A stretch of 64,000 nt of DNA from Hyphomicrobiales bacterium (GTDB lineage: Bacteria; Pseudomonadota; Alphaproteobacteria; Rhizobiales; Rhizobiaceae): the NCBI GenBank assembly GCA_900466575.1, contig UBMP01000008.1:124001-188000 (forward strand), read 5' to 3'. The notes under the pieces were generated by a model. It was not told the DNA's origin. It saw nothing but the letters and a program-made list of their open reading frames with translations, and made no database searches. Positions within the stretch are counted from its first letter, which is position 1, and the number at the start of each line of letters is the position of its first letter. Position numbers and translations under genes: made by a program. Shown here piece after piece: positions 42,301-52,398 of this stretch.

Positions 42301-43710
42301 CTATTCAAGGAAGGACATCGGATTGATCGGAGCCGAGTTCTTGCGCACCTCGAAGTGCAGCTTCGGCCGCGAGGCGTTGCCTGACATCCCGGAGTCGGCG
42401 ACGACCTGACCGCGATTGACCTTGTCACCTCGGTTGACGTCGATGCTCTTGAGGTGGGCGTAGACGGTAACCTTGCCATCGGAGTGGCGGATCAGAACCG
42501 TATTGCCGAGTTTCTCGAGACCATTGCCGGCATAGATCACGACGCCGTTCTCGGCGGCCTTGACCGGCGTGCCTTCCGGCACGGAGATGTCGATACCGTC
42601 GTTGCGCTGTCCGTCGACATTGGCGCCATAAGCGGCGATTACGGCACCCGTCGCCGGCCAGCGATACTTACCAATGCCGGTTTCAGCGGGCGCCGTGGAG
42701 GCAACCTGCGTACCTGCCGCAGAGGAAACGCTTTCCTTCGATTCGGCCGGCGCGGCGGCTGCAGCGGCGGGCTGCGTTGCCTTCGGCTTCAGAGGTGCAT
42801 CGGGCCTCTGCGAAACCGAGGCCGTCGTCATGTCATCAGCCGTCACCTTTTCGGTTGCCGGCTTTTCGGCGACCTTCGGTCCAGCAGCCGGGATCTTCAG
42901 TTCCTGACCGACGCGGACAGCGTTGCTCGTCAGGCCGTTTGCAGCCCGAAGCGCCTCAACCGTCACGCCGTTCTTCTTGGCGATCGCAATCAGGTTTTCG
43001 CCCGAGGCAACCTTGTGCGTTGCGCCCTTTGCGCCATCCTTAGCCTCAGCGGCGGCGACCTTCTTCTTCTCGGCCTGCGGCGCGGAGGGAAGAACGGCTT
43101 CCTGCTGATGCGGCGCCTTGCCGGGAACCGGGATCTTGGCCGGCGACTGCGCAACTCTGGTCTGCTCTGCAGCCTTGGGCTCGATCGCTGCGACCTGCTT
43201 GTTCTGCGCAGCCTGCGAAGCAGGCACGGTCCCGGTCGAGATCGGGTCCGGACCCTTGATCATGCGGATACTATTGCGGCCCTTGGCCTGCGCCGGCGTG
43301 TTGACAGCCTGGCGAACCGGAGCAGGAGCGGAAGGCTGAGCCGGAGGAAGCGGATCACCCAAGGCAGCCGACTGGACCGGCGAACTCGACACGACGCGGG
43401 CATTCGAGGAAACCGGAAGCGGCGAGCCGTACTGGGCGTTCTGCGCCGGCGGCATCGGCTGGTTCATCGGATCGGAAAGATCGGAACGCGGCGGCAGCTT
43501 GCCCGCGGACGCGACATCGGCGCTCGGCGTCGGAACCCGCCCGTTGCCGCCACCCTGGATCGAACCCGTGCTGATATTATCAGCAGAGTGATAGAAGCTA
43601 TCAAAGCGTGTCGCATCCGAACTGCAACCCGCAGCAGTGCCAGCCAAAAGCGCAATCGCAATGAACCGAACTGCCGGATTTTTGTACGCTGACGCAATTC
43701 TGTTACGCAT
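42301..43710 (-). CDS. LysM/LytM-domain lipoprotein (NlpD/DipM-like, degenerate)
   Basis: A 469-residue envelope protein. The lipobox is LLAGTAAGC with the lipidated Cys29. A long Pro/Ala/Gln-rich region (about 40-225) precedes a LysM domain (THKVASGENLIAIAKKNG, near residue 235). The C-terminal LytM/M23 domain starts near IGKYRWPATGAVIAAYG. The first zinc-ligand motif HxGxD reads NDGID, so the histidine is lost, while YAHL and LHFEVR keep theirs. Degenerate LytM proteins such as NlpD and DipM do not cut peptidoglycan but activate amidases during division; I infer the same here. The first ATG of the open frame lies 13 codons upstream and was not used. Confidence 0.88.
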   Translation of the reverse strand: MRNRIASAYKNPAVRFIAIALLAGTAAGCSSDATRFDSFYHSADNISTGSIQGGGNGRVPTPSADVASAGKLPPRSDLSDPMNQPMPPAQNAQYGSPLPVSSNARVVSSSPVQSAALGDPLPPAQPSAPAPVRQAVNTPAQAKGRNSIRMIKGPDPISTGTVPASQAAQNKQVAAIEPKAAEQTRVAQSPAKIPVPGKAPHQQEAVLPSAPQAEKKKVAAAEAKDGAKGATHKVASGENLIAIAKKNGVTVEALRAANGLTSNAVRVGQELKIPAAGPKVAEKPATEKVTADDMTTASVSQRPDAPLKPKATQPAAAAAAPAESKESVSSAAGTQVASTAPAETGIGKYRWPATGAVIAAYGANVDGQRNDGIDISVPEGTPVKAAENGVVIYAGNGLEKLGNTVLIRHSDGKVTVYAHLKSIDVNRGDKVNRGQVVADSGMSGNASRPKLHFEVRKNSAPINPMSFLE

Positions 43711-43824
43711 TACTGGCCCCGTCTCTACAAGAAACTCTCGTGAGGCCATTAAAGCGCGTTAGGGTTACCGCGGGGTTAAGGCGGCACTACAGAAGATCAT
43801 TATTTTTCGTGATTTGCTAATTCT

Positions 43825-43846
43825 GCCCGCTGCTTGTGCGGCAGGC
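43825..43846 (-). terminator. Weak hairpin after pcm
   Basis: GCCCGCTGC and GCGGCAGGC pair with one mismatch and one wobble around a TTGT loop, 10 bases after the pcm stop. No T run follows on the minus strand, so termination would be weak. Confidence 0.35.
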
Positions 43847-43856
43847 GCCCCATGCC

Positions 43857-44510
43857 TCAAAGCGCGTTGGCCATATGCGGCTCGAGCGGCAGATAAGGCG
43901 CTTCAAACAGCTCCGTCCGCTCGAAACGAACACCGACCTTGGTGAAGCGGATCATCATGCAGCGGCCATCTTCCAGGACCATCGGAGCCAACATTTCCCC
44001 GCCCGGAACAACCTGTTCAGCGAAGATGCGCGGCATCGAAGTAAAGGCAGCCGTGACCAGAATTCGATCAAACGTCCCCTCGCCCGGCAATCCGTTCATC
44101 CCATCGGCCTGCCGGGAGAAGATGTTGCCGCCACCGATCTTGCCGAACCGAGCATGGGCGTTTTCGACAAGCGTCCGGTAGCGATCGACGGTCAGAACCC
44201 GCTGGCACAGCTTGCCCATCAGGCTTGCAGTATATCCACTGCCAGTCCCGATTTCGAGGACGCGGTGATCGGGATGAAGGTTGAGGAGATGCACCACCTT
44301 TGCCGCGAGATCCACCCCTTCGGCAAAAGCCCCGCATTCAATCGGAATCGAGTGCCGCGACCAGGCATCGCGGGCGAATGCCGGTGGCACGAAGAGGCTA
44401 CGTGGGACCTGCTCGATCGCGTTGAACAGGCTGGCATTGGAAACGCCCTCTGAACGCAACCGCATCACCAGTGCCGCAAATTCTTCCTTGTCGCCCAGCC
44501 CCGTTTCCAA
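43857..44510 (-). CDS. pcm: Protein-L-isoaspartate O-methyltransferase
   Basis: A 217-residue SAM-dependent methyltransferase that repairs isoaspartyl residues in damaged proteins. Family blocks are VPRSLFVPPAFARDAW, the SAM motif HRVLEIGTGSGYTASLMGKL (partial: LEIGTGSGYTASL) and FDRILVTAAFTSMP. The start is probably TTG at codon 1, because GGAG lies exactly seven bases upstream within the end of surE. An ATG in the surE/pcm junction is out of frame. The surE-pcm pairing is widespread in proteobacteria as a stress-repair unit. Confidence 0.93.
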   Translation of the reverse strand: METGLGDKEEFAALVMRLRSEGVSNASLFNAIEQVPRSLFVPPAFARDAWSRHSIPIECGAFAEGVDLAAKVVHLLNLHPDHRVLEIGTGSGYTASLMGKLCQRVLTVDRYRTLVENAHARFGKIGGGNIFSRQADGMNGLPGEGTFDRILVTAAFTSMPRIFAEQVVPGGEMLAPMVLEDGRCMMIRFTKVGVRFERTELFEAPYLPLEPHMANAL

Positions 44511-44514
44511 AGCA

Positions 44515-45276
44515 TCACTCCAGCGAAAGCGCTGTCTTCAACGCCTGTTGCGCTGCGTAGTCGGTCAAATCCAACTTCAGCGGCGTGACCGAAATGCGGC
44601 CTTCGGCCAGCGCGTTGACGTCCGATCCGGCCTTCAGATCGGATTTGCGGCCGTCGAATTTCAGCCAGTAATAGGGGAAGCCACGCCCGTCGCGGCGCTG
44701 CTCGGCCAGAAGCCCAAAGGTCAGCTTACCCTGGTTCGTCACCTCGACACCCTTGACCTCTTCCGGTCGGCAATTGGGGAAGTTGACGTTCAGGAAACTG
44801 AACGGCGGCAGGTGCACGCCCAGCAGCTTGTCGAGGAGTGCCGGCGCGTGAGTCTCGGCGACCTCCCAGGGGACCTTGCGTTCGCCATCGAAGAGATAGG
44901 CTTGGGACAGAGCAACGGAGCGAACACCCTGCAGCGCACCTTCCATGGCTCCGGCCACGGTCCCCGAATAGGTGACGTCATCGGCCATGTTCGCACCGGA
45001 GTTCACCCCCGACAGAACCAGATCCGGCTTGCCCTTCATGACTTCCTGTATGCCCATGATGACGCAATCTGTCGGCGTGCCGCGCAGCGCAAAGCGCTTC
45101 TCCGACACCATGCGCAGACGCAGCGGGTCGTTGAGTGTCAGCGAGTGTGCCAGCCCGCTCTGGTCCGTCTCCGGTGCGACGATCCAGACATCGTCCGTGA
45201 TCGTGCGGGCGATCCGCTCCAGTGCCGCAAGCCCCGGAGCATGAATGCCGTCATCATTGGTGAGCAGGATGCGCAT
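44515..45276 (-). CDS. surE: 5'/3'-nucleotidase SurE
   Basis: A 253-residue metal-dependent nucleoside monophosphatase linked to stationary-phase survival. It begins [20 protein letters not shown] with the metal-binding DD pair, and contains [20 protein letters not shown] (shortened: [12 protein letters not shown]) and a later NVNFP segment. Length is normal. It starts 4 bases after serS and its stop lies 4 bases before pcm, so serS-surE-pcm are probably translated from one mRNA. Confidence 0.97.
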   Translation of the reverse strand: MRILLTNDDGIHAPGLAALERIARTITDDVWIVAPETDQSGLAHSLTLNDPLRLRMVSEKRFALRGTPTDCVIMGIQEVMKGKPDLVLSGVNSGANMADDVTYSGTVAGAMEGALQGVRSVALSQAYLFDGERKVPWEVAETHAPALLDKLLGVHLPPFSFLNVNFPNCRPEEVKGVEVTNQGKLTFGLLAEQRRDGRGFPYYWLKFDGRKSDLKAGSDVNALAEGRISVTPLKLDLTDYAAQQALKTALSLE

Positions 45277-45280
45277 CAGA

Positions 45281-46564
<1,284 letters not shown>

Positions 46565-46656
46565 TGCATCTTAGCCTTCGAAGACAAGTCAGTTTTCGAA
46601 GGGTGGCAGCTTCGTCTTCAAAAAGCCCCGCCCCGATCACGTGGCAGGGCCGGTCG

Positions 46657-47508
46657 TCACGCCCCGCCGTCTTCAGACCCGGATGAGGACACGACTTCGC
46701 TTGCCGTCGCCTGCTCGTCTTCCGCAGCCTTCTCCTTGCCGCGTCCCTTTTCGATGAGTCGGCCGGCATAGATAGCGATTTCGTAGAGAAGGATTGTCGG
46801 CAGTGCAAGGCCGATCTGGGACATCGGATCGGGCGGCGTCAGCACAGCCGCGACCACGAAGGCCAGCACGATGGCGTATTTGCGCTTCTCGACCAGCGTT
46901 TTCGTTTGCAGGATGTCGGCGCGGATCAGCAGCGAGGTCACCACCGGCAACTGGAAGACCAGACCGAAGGAAAAGACCAGCGTCATTATCAGGCTCAGAT
47001 ATTCCGAGACCTTCGGCATCAGCTGCACTGCCACCTGGCTTTCCGAGCCGGCCACTTCCATGCGCAGGAAGAACCACATGACCATTGGCGTGAAGAAGAA
47101 ATAGACGAGTGCCGCACCCAGCAGGAAAAGCACGGGCGATGCGATCAGGAACGGCAGGAAGGCCGCGCGTTCGTTCTTGTAGAGGCCGGGCGCAACAAAA
47201 CGATAGAGCTGCGATGCGATGACCGGGAACGCCAGGATCATGGCGCCAAACATGGCGACCTTGAGCTGCGTGAAAAAGAATTCCTGCGGCGCCGTGTAGA
47301 TGAATTCTGCCTTCTTCACATCCAGATGCGCCCAGATGACGGCCCACTTATAGGGGATCACCAGAAGGTTGAAGAGATCGCGCGCGAAGAAGAAGCAAAC
47401 CAGAAAGGCCACGAAGAAAGCGGCGAGCGATTTGATCAGGCGGGCCCGCAGTTCTACCAGATGCTCGATCAGCGGCTGCGGCTTGTCGTCGATTTCGTCA
47501 GTCGTCAT
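46657..47508 (-). CDS. tatC: Sec-independent protein translocase TatC
   Basis: A 283-residue six-helix membrane protein that recognises twin-arginine signals. Conserved features are PLIEHLVELRARLIKSLAAF at the N-terminus and YRFVAPGLYKNERAAFLPF with the FxxPGLxxxE block. The C-terminal tail (RLIEKGRGKEKAAEDEQAT) is longer and more charged than in E. coli. Its ATG overlaps the tatB stop by four bases (ATGA). The window also encodes a Tat substrate, CpdB. Confidence 0.97.
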   Translation of the reverse strand: MTTDEIDDKPQPLIEHLVELRARLIKSLAAFFVAFLVCFFFARDLFNLLVIPYKWAVIWAHLDVKKAEFIYTAPQEFFFTQLKVAMFGAMILAFPVIASQLYRFVAPGLYKNERAAFLPFLIASPVLFLLGAALVYFFFTPMVMWFFLRMEVAGSESQVAVQLMPKVSEYLSLIMTLVFSFGLVFQLPVVTSLLIRADILQTKTLVEKRKYAIVLAFVVAAVLTPPDPMSQIGLALPTILLYEIAIYAGRLIEKGRGKEKAAEDEQATASEVVSSSGSEDGGA

Positions 47509-48269
47509 GCATCACCCGTCTTCTTGGCCTTCGCAGCGGGCTTCTTCGGTGTCGTTGTCTTTGCCGGTGCAGCCACGGCCTCGGCGGCCTGTGGAGCCGC
47601 CTTACGTTGAGCAGACTTCGTGACCGGTGAAGAGACGGTTTCCACCGGAGCAACCGCAGGCTCCGCCGCTAGAACGGCCTTCTTGCGTGGTGCTGGTTTC
47701 ACCTTCGGCGCAGCAGTCACCTCCACGGGCGTGGTGGCCTGAGCCACTTCTGCCGCGGCGGGTTCCAAAGCGGCCGAGGCCTTCGAGACACGCGGCTTGC
47801 GCGCGGGCTTCTTGGGTTCGGTGGCGGGATCACGGGAGGCGGGTGTCTCGGCGGATGTCGGTGCGGTCACCGTCACAGGCTCCGCAACCGGGAAGGTCGG
47901 CGGCTCGCCAGGCGCCTTCACCTCGGTTTCGGGCCTCCATGGCTCGCCGATCTTGGCAGGCTCGGATTTCGTCGCGTTCTGAAGGTCGCTGCGGATATCA
48001 TTGCCCATCTGGCGGAGCGGGTTCAGCGCATCCTTCAGCGAATTGACGGGATTCAGCTTCTGCGCATCAGAAAAGGTCTGGCGCACATCATCCAGTTCGG
48101 CCTCACGAAGGGCCTCATCGAACTGCTGGCGGAACTCCCCGGCCATGAGACGAAGACGTTTCGTCATCTTGCCGAAAGCGCGCAGCATGGGCGGCAGGTC
48201 CTTCGGCCCGACCACCACGATCAAAACGATGGCGATGACCAAGAGTTCGGTCCAGCCGATATCCAGCAT
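47505..48269 (-). CDS. tatB: Sec-independent protein translocase TatB
   Basis: A 254-residue protein with one N-terminal membrane helix (MLDIGWTELLVIAIVLIVVV) then the GPKDLPPMLRAFGKM hinge and an amphipathic helix, as in TatB. Residues after about 110 are a long Pro/Ala/Lys/Val-rich tail; TatB of E. coli is 171 residues, so the tail is longer but typical of rhizobia. It lies 35 bases after tatA and overlaps tatC by four bases. Confidence 0.95.
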   Translation of the reverse strand: MLDIGWTELLVIAIVLIVVVGPKDLPPMLRAFGKMTKRLRLMAGEFRQQFDEALREAELDDVRQTFSDAQKLNPVNSLKDALNPLRQMGNDIRSDLQNATKSEPAKIGEPWRPETEVKAPGEPPTFPVAEPVTVTAPTSAETPASRDPATEPKKPARKPRVSKASAALEPAAAEVAQATTPVEVTAAPKVKPAPRKKAVLAAEPAVAPVETVSSPVTKSAQRKAAPQAAEAVAAPAKTTTPKKPAAKAKKTGDA

Positions 48270-48304
48270 TGAACTACCTCAGAGAAGCGCAGGCGGCGCT
48301 GATA

Positions 48305-48496
48305 TTATTTGGCTTCGTCGGCTTTGTGATCGACCGTCTTGGCCTTGTCCGCCGGATCTTCCTCGGACATGCCCTTCTTGAAGTTCTGGATGCCCTTTGC
48401 GAGGTCACCCATCAATTCCGGGATCTTGCCGCGACCGAAGAACAGAAGCACGACGACCAGAACGATCAGCCAATGCACCATGCTAAAAGAACCCAT
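48305..48496 (-). CDS. tatA: Sec-independent protein translocase TatA
   Basis: A 63-residue pore component with one membrane helix ([20 protein letters not shown]) followed by the amphipathic helix [19 protein letters not shown] and a charged tail. The FGRGK hinge is the family mark. The ATG giving MGSFSMVHW is chosen; ten further codons are open upstream but include the GGAG-type ribosome binding site. Confidence 0.95.
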   Translation of the reverse strand: MGSFSMVHWLIVLVVVLLFFGRGKIPELMGDLAKGIQNFKKGMSEEDPADKAKTVDHKADEAK

Positions 48497-48562
48497 CGGA
48501 ATCTCCTTCCTGACACCTCCGAACACCGGAGGCCTATTTGTTCCCCAAACGATGTAAGACGT

Positions 48563-49648
48563 TCAAGCGTCTTTTTCAAACACCATTATGTCGCGTTCGT
48601 TAACGTCTAGCGATATATCGCGCAAGCCCTGGGGCAACTGGTCGGCACGAATTCGCGCCCGAACCGGCTCTTCGACGCCGGGTACGGCCAGCCGCAGCAC
48701 CTCGACAACGCCGAGAAAACGCCGGGATAAAATTCTTGCGGGGATACGCCCCCCCTCGCCGCTGACGTGCACGTCCGCAAGCCGAACAGCCGCGTTGACA
48801 CGCGTTCCCTCCGGGAATCGTGCCCCGGTCGTCCGGCCGAGCGGCGTTTCAACCTCGCCATTGCGCACAGCGGACGCAAACACATTGATGTCCGAAAAGA
48901 AGCCGGCCGCAAAAAGGGTGGCAGGACGACGGTAGAGCTCCTCCGAGGGACCTGATTGCACCAGCCGGCCATCGCGTAGAAGCGCAATGCGGTCGGCCAT
49001 CAACATGGCCTCTTCCGCATCGTGGGTGACAACAATGGCGGTGGCGCGGGTTTCACGCAGGATCGCCAGCGTTTCGGAACGCACCGAATCCTTCAACCGC
49101 GAGTCCAGGCCCGAAAATGGCTCATCCATCAGGAAAACGGCCGGACGCGGCGCCAGCGCGCGGGCGAGCGCAACGCGCTGCTGTTCGCCGCCGGACAATG
49201 CGTGGGGATATTTGTCGGCCGCATGATCGAGACCGACACGCGCCAACGCCGCCATCGCCTCCTCGATCGCCGCCTTCTTCGGAAGCGCGGTCAGGCCGAA
49301 GCGGACGTTGTCGAGGATGGTCAGGTGCGGGAAGAGCGCAAAGTCCTGGAACATCAGGCCGATGCCACGCCGTTCCGGCGGCAGGAAATTCGACGGGCCC
49401 GCAATTTCGCGATCATTCAGAAGCACGCGACCACTCGACTGCACCTCGATACCGGCGGCGATCCTGAGGAGTGTCGTCTTACCGGAGCCGGAGGGTCCGA
49501 GAAGACAGAGGACCTCGCTCGGTTCGGCCACCAGCGAAATGCCGCGAATGGTTTCCTTCCCGTGGTAACTGTGGCGAATATCGTCAAAGGCGAGCCGCGC
49601 TGCAAAGGTCACGCCCGCCGTCCGCCGGCTGCGCGCCTCGGGTGCCAT
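48563..49648 (-). CDS. Orphan ABC transporter ATPase (FbpC/PotA-like with TOBE)
   Basis: A 361-residue ATPase of the type that powers iron(III), polyamine or sulfate importers. Walker A is GPSGSGKTTLL, the Q loop is FQDFALFPH, the signature is LSGGEQQRVALARALAPRP, Walker B is VFLMDEPFSGLD and the H loop VVTHD. The last ~100 residues resemble a TOBE regulatory domain. No permease or binding-protein gene is near, so its partner is elsewhere or it is solitary. It separates scpB from tatA. The start is uncertain: an earlier GTG at 49699 is also open, and the first 25 residues are weakly conserved. Confidence 0.85.
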   Translation of the reverse strand: MAPEARSRRTAGVTFAARLAFDDIRHSYHGKETIRGISLVAEPSEVLCLLGPSGSGKTTLLRIAAGIEVQSSGRVLLNDREIAGPSNFLPPERRGIGLMFQDFALFPHLTILDNVRFGLTALPKKAAIEEAMAALARVGLDHAADKYPHALSGGEQQRVALARALAPRPAVFLMDEPFSGLDSRLKDSVRSETLAILRETRATAIVVTHDAEEAMLMADRIALLRDGRLVQSGPSEELYRRPATLFAAGFFSDINVFASAVRNGEVETPLGRTTGARFPEGTRVNAAVRLADVHVSGEGGRIPARILSRRFLGVVEVLRLAVPGVEEPVRARIRADQLPQGLRDISLDVNERDIMVFEKDA

Positions 49649-49722
49649 TTGCGAGTTTTCGAGAGACTTCGACAATAAGAACGTCCGGTTTTCGGGCACT
49701 GGAAGCGCCGGTAAAGCAGACC

Positions 49723-50433
49723 TTATTCCTCTTCTTTCCCGCCCGGTGTCAAGAGGCCGAGTTCCTCAAGGTCAAGCTGGGTCAGCGGATCTTCGTCTTC
49801 GGTCAGTTCGTCGTCGGACAGAGGGGACGGGATATTGAAGTTCGGCGGCATTCGGCCCGTGAGGAGCCCTGCCCCGCGCAGTTCTTCCAGACCGGGCAGG
49901 TCGCGAACCTCCTCCAGACCGAAGTGGTCGAGGAAGTCTCTCGTCGTGCCGAAGGTCACCGGACGGCCCGGTGTGCGACGGCGGCCGCGGAAGCGGACCC
50001 AGCCGGCTTCCATCAGCACATCCAGCGTGCCGCGCGACGTCTGGACGCCACGAATGTCTTCGATTTCAGCACGCGTCACCGGCTGGTGATAGGCGATGAT
50101 CGCCAGGACTTCGAGCGCGGCGCGCGAAAGCTTCTTGGGCTCACGCTCGTCCGAGCGCAGCGCGAAGGACAAGTCAGGGGCTGTGCGAAAAGCCCAGTGA
50201 CCCTCGATGCGGACGAGATGGATGCCGCGCGCCGTGTAATCGTTTCTGAGTGTGGCCATGACCAGCGCGACATCAACGCCCCGCGGCAGACGCTCTGTCA
50301 GGAAGGTTTCGGAGACGGGCTGTGCCGAGGCGAAGACAAGTGCTTCAGCCATTCGACAGGCCTCGAAAAAACGCGGGTCGTCGGCGCTTGTCTCCGTGAC
50401 ATCGACCATATCCGGGGTTTCGGCCATCGTCAT
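49723..50433 (-). CDS. scpB: Segregation and condensation protein B
   Basis: A 236-residue SMC accessory protein with two winged-helix domains. The start region RMAEALVFASAQPVSETFL and the central LSRAALEVLAIIAYHQPVTR with EIEDIRGVQTSRGTLDVLME (partial: IEDIRGVQTSRG) are diagnostic. The C-terminal 40 residues are acidic. Its ATG overlaps the scpA stop (ATGA), so ScpA and ScpB are translationally coupled, as expected for a complex acting with SMC in chromosome segregation. Confidence 0.96.
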   Translation of the reverse strand: MTMAETPDMVDVTETSADDPRFFEACRMAEALVFASAQPVSETFLTERLPRGVDVALVMATLRNDYTARGIHLVRIEGHWAFRTAPDLSFALRSDEREPKKLSRAALEVLAIIAYHQPVTRAEIEDIRGVQTSRGTLDVLMEAGWVRFRGRRRTPGRPVTFGTTRDFLDHFGLEEVRDLPGLEELRGAGLLTGRMPPNFNIPSPLSDDELTEDEDPLTQLDLEELGLLTPGGKEEE

Positions 50434-51266
50434 AACGGGGTGCTTCCCTCGCTCAGGTCTGCCGCCTTCTCGCCCGGGCGCATGAAGATCGGCGTGAAAG
50501 CGCCGTCCTGGCGGATCTCGATCTTTCGCTCACGGGCCATTTCCAGCGAGGCGGCAAAAGCGCTGGCAATCATCGTCCGGCGCTCCTGCGGATCCGCGGC
50601 ATAGCGGGCCAGATAGATATCCAGCGAAACCCAATCGGAAATCTCGCCCACCATCCGGGAGAGCAGCGTTCGCGCCTCAACAAGCGACCAGACCTTGCGC
50701 CGGGCAATCACGACATTCGTCACCGCCTGGCGCTGGCGAAGCGCTGCGTAGGCGGTCAGCAGATCGTAGAGGCTGGCCTCAAAGGCGGAGCGGCGCTCGA
50801 CCGGGATCAACTCCGGGGCACCCCGCGGGAAAACGTCCCGGCCGAGGCGGTCCCGGTTCACCAGCTTTTCGGCGGCATTGCGCATGGCTTCCAGCCGTTT
50901 CAGGCGAAAGGCCAGGCTCTGAGCCATTTCCTCGCCCGTTGGCTCACCATCCTTCGGCTGCTGGGGTATGAGAAGGCGGGACTTCAGATAGGCGAGCCAT
51001 GCAGCCATCACGAGATAATCGGCGGCGAGCTCGATACGAATGGCGCGGGCCTGCTCGACGAAGGTCAGGTATTGTTCCGCGAGCGCCAGCACGGAAATGC
51101 GAGAAAGATCAACCTTTTGAGTCCGTGCCAAATGCAGCAGCAGGTCGAGCGGACCTTCGAAACCGGCAACGTCGATCAGCAGCGCCGGTTCACTAACCCC
51201 GCGCTCCGCATCCGCGTCCCACAATTTCTCGAGCGGCGCGGACGCCGGCTTTTGCCCTTCGGCCAT
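50430..51266 (-). CDS. scpA: Segregation and condensation protein A
   Basis: A 278-residue kleisin that links the heads of the SMC dimer. The N-terminal binding helix region is GFEGPLDLLLHLARTQKVDL, followed by YLVMAAWLAYLKSRLLIP; the C-terminal winged helix includes RRTMIASAFAASLEMARERKI (shortened: MIASAFAASLEMARE). The ATG giving MAEGQKPAS follows the nagZ stop by 46 bases; the 45-codon extension overlaps nagZ and was rejected. It overlaps scpB by four bases. Confidence 0.96.
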   Translation of the reverse strand: MAEGQKPASAPLEKLWDADAERGVSEPALLIDVAGFEGPLDLLLHLARTQKVDLSRISVLALAEQYLTFVEQARAIRIELAADYLVMAAWLAYLKSRLLIPQQPKDGEPTGEEMAQSLAFRLKRLEAMRNAAEKLVNRDRLGRDVFPRGAPELIPVERRSAFEASLYDLLTAYAALRQRQAVTNVVIARRKVWSLVEARTLLSRMVGEISDWVSLDIYLARYAADPQERRTMIASAFAASLEMARERKIEIRQDGAFTPIFMRPGEKAADLSEGSTPL

Positions 51267-51312
51267 CTCAATACCTGCCCCTCTGACCGGACCCGGGTTG
51301 CCCCGGTGCCGG

Positions 51313-52329
51313 TCAGGCAGAGGGGAACATCGCGAAGAACTCGGCGCGCAATGCGGCTTCATCCGAAGCGTCGGGCTTTCCGAAACCGGCGACAGCGGCA
51401 TCGGCGCGTGCCTTGGCCTTACCGCTCAGGATCGGCGCTTCCGCAACAACGGCCTGCATTTCTGCCATCACGCCATTGCAGTGAAGCACGATATCGCAGC
51501 CGGCTGCAACAATGTCTCGCGCACGCTCCCCAATTGTTCCGGCGAGAGCGTTCATTGACGTGTCGTCCGACACGAGAAGGCCGTCAAAGCCGATATGGCC
51601 GCGAATGATCTCATCGATCACGATCTTCGAGGTCGTGCCGGGATGCTTCGCATCGATTGCGGTATAGACGACGTGGGCACTCATCGCCATGAGTTCATTG
51701 CGCATGGCCCGGAAAGGCGCGAAGTCATGCGCCTCCAGCGTTGCGCGCGACGCGTCGACCACCGGCAGATTGTGATGCGAATCGGCACCGGCGCGCCCAT
51801 GGCCGGGCATGTGCTTCATGACGGGAAGCATTCCCCCATCCTTCAACCCCTGCGCGGCGGCGCGTCCCATGACGGTGACGGTCTCCGGATCATACCCATA
51901 GGCACGGCTGCCGATGACGTCATGGGCACCCGCAACAGGCACATCGAGCACCGGCAAACAATCAACATCGATGCCGAGCTTGAGAAGGTCAAAGGCATGG
52001 AGGCGCGACATCAGCCAGGCGGCGCGCAAGCCTTTTTCCTTGTCGCGTGCGTAGAGAGCGCCAAGGTCCGCGCCGGATGGGTACTTGTCGGCAAGCGGCG
52101 GCTTGATCCGCTGGACGCGACCGCCTTCCTGGTCGATCAACACCGGCGCATGGCGCCCGGCAACCGTCTCGCGAAGATCGCCCGTCAGGCGTCTGATCTG
52201 GTCGAGGTTTTCAATATTGCGACCGAAGAGGATGAACCCCCAGGGCTGAACCTCCCGGTAGAAGGCTTTCTCTGCCTCCGTCAGAACCGGCCCGGAGCAG
52301 CCGAGGATGAGTGCGCGTGTGTCTGTCAT
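51313..52329 (-). CDS. nagZ: Beta-N-acetylhexosaminidase
   Basis: A 338-residue GH3 enzyme that removes GlcNAc from anhydromuropeptides during peptidoglycan recycling in the cytoplasm. The signature KHMPGHGRAGADSHHNLP carries the histidine-aspartate acid/base loop. The catalytic nucleophile lies in LLVSDDTSMNAL, and LIDQEGGRVQR is the N-terminal substrate loop. No signal peptide is present. It lies between the SPOR-domain gene and scpA, which from memory is a common alphaproteobacterial order. Confidence 0.97.
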   Translation of the reverse strand: MTDTRALILGCSGPVLTEAEKAFYREVQPWGFILFGRNIENLDQIRRLTGDLRETVAGRHAPVLIDQEGGRVQRIKPPLADKYPSGADLGALYARDKEKGLRAAWLMSRLHAFDLLKLGIDVDCLPVLDVPVAGAHDVIGSRAYGYDPETVTVMGRAAAQGLKDGGMLPVMKHMPGHGRAGADSHHNLPVVDASRATLEAHDFAPFRAMRNELMAMSAHVVYTAIDAKHPGTTSKIVIDEIIRGHIGFDGLLVSDDTSMNALAGTIGERARDIVAAGCDIVLHCNGVMAEMQAVVAEAPILSGKAKARADAAVAGFGKPDASDEAALRAEFFAMFPSA

Positions 52330-52348
52330 GATCCACCCATAAAGAAAG

Positions 52349-52374
52349 AATCGCCGCCCATTGAGGCGGCGATT
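52349..52374 (-). terminator. Hairpin after the SPOR-domain gene, probable terminator
   Basis: AATCGCCGCC (52349-52358) pairs perfectly with GGCGGCGATT (52365-52374) around CATTGA, and on the minus strand is followed by the T-rich CTTTCTTTAT. It lies 24 bases after the stop. Some read-through into nagZ would be needed if the cluster is one operon. Confidence 0.8.
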
Positions 52375-52398
52375 GTTTGGCTATTCAAAGGTTTCGTA

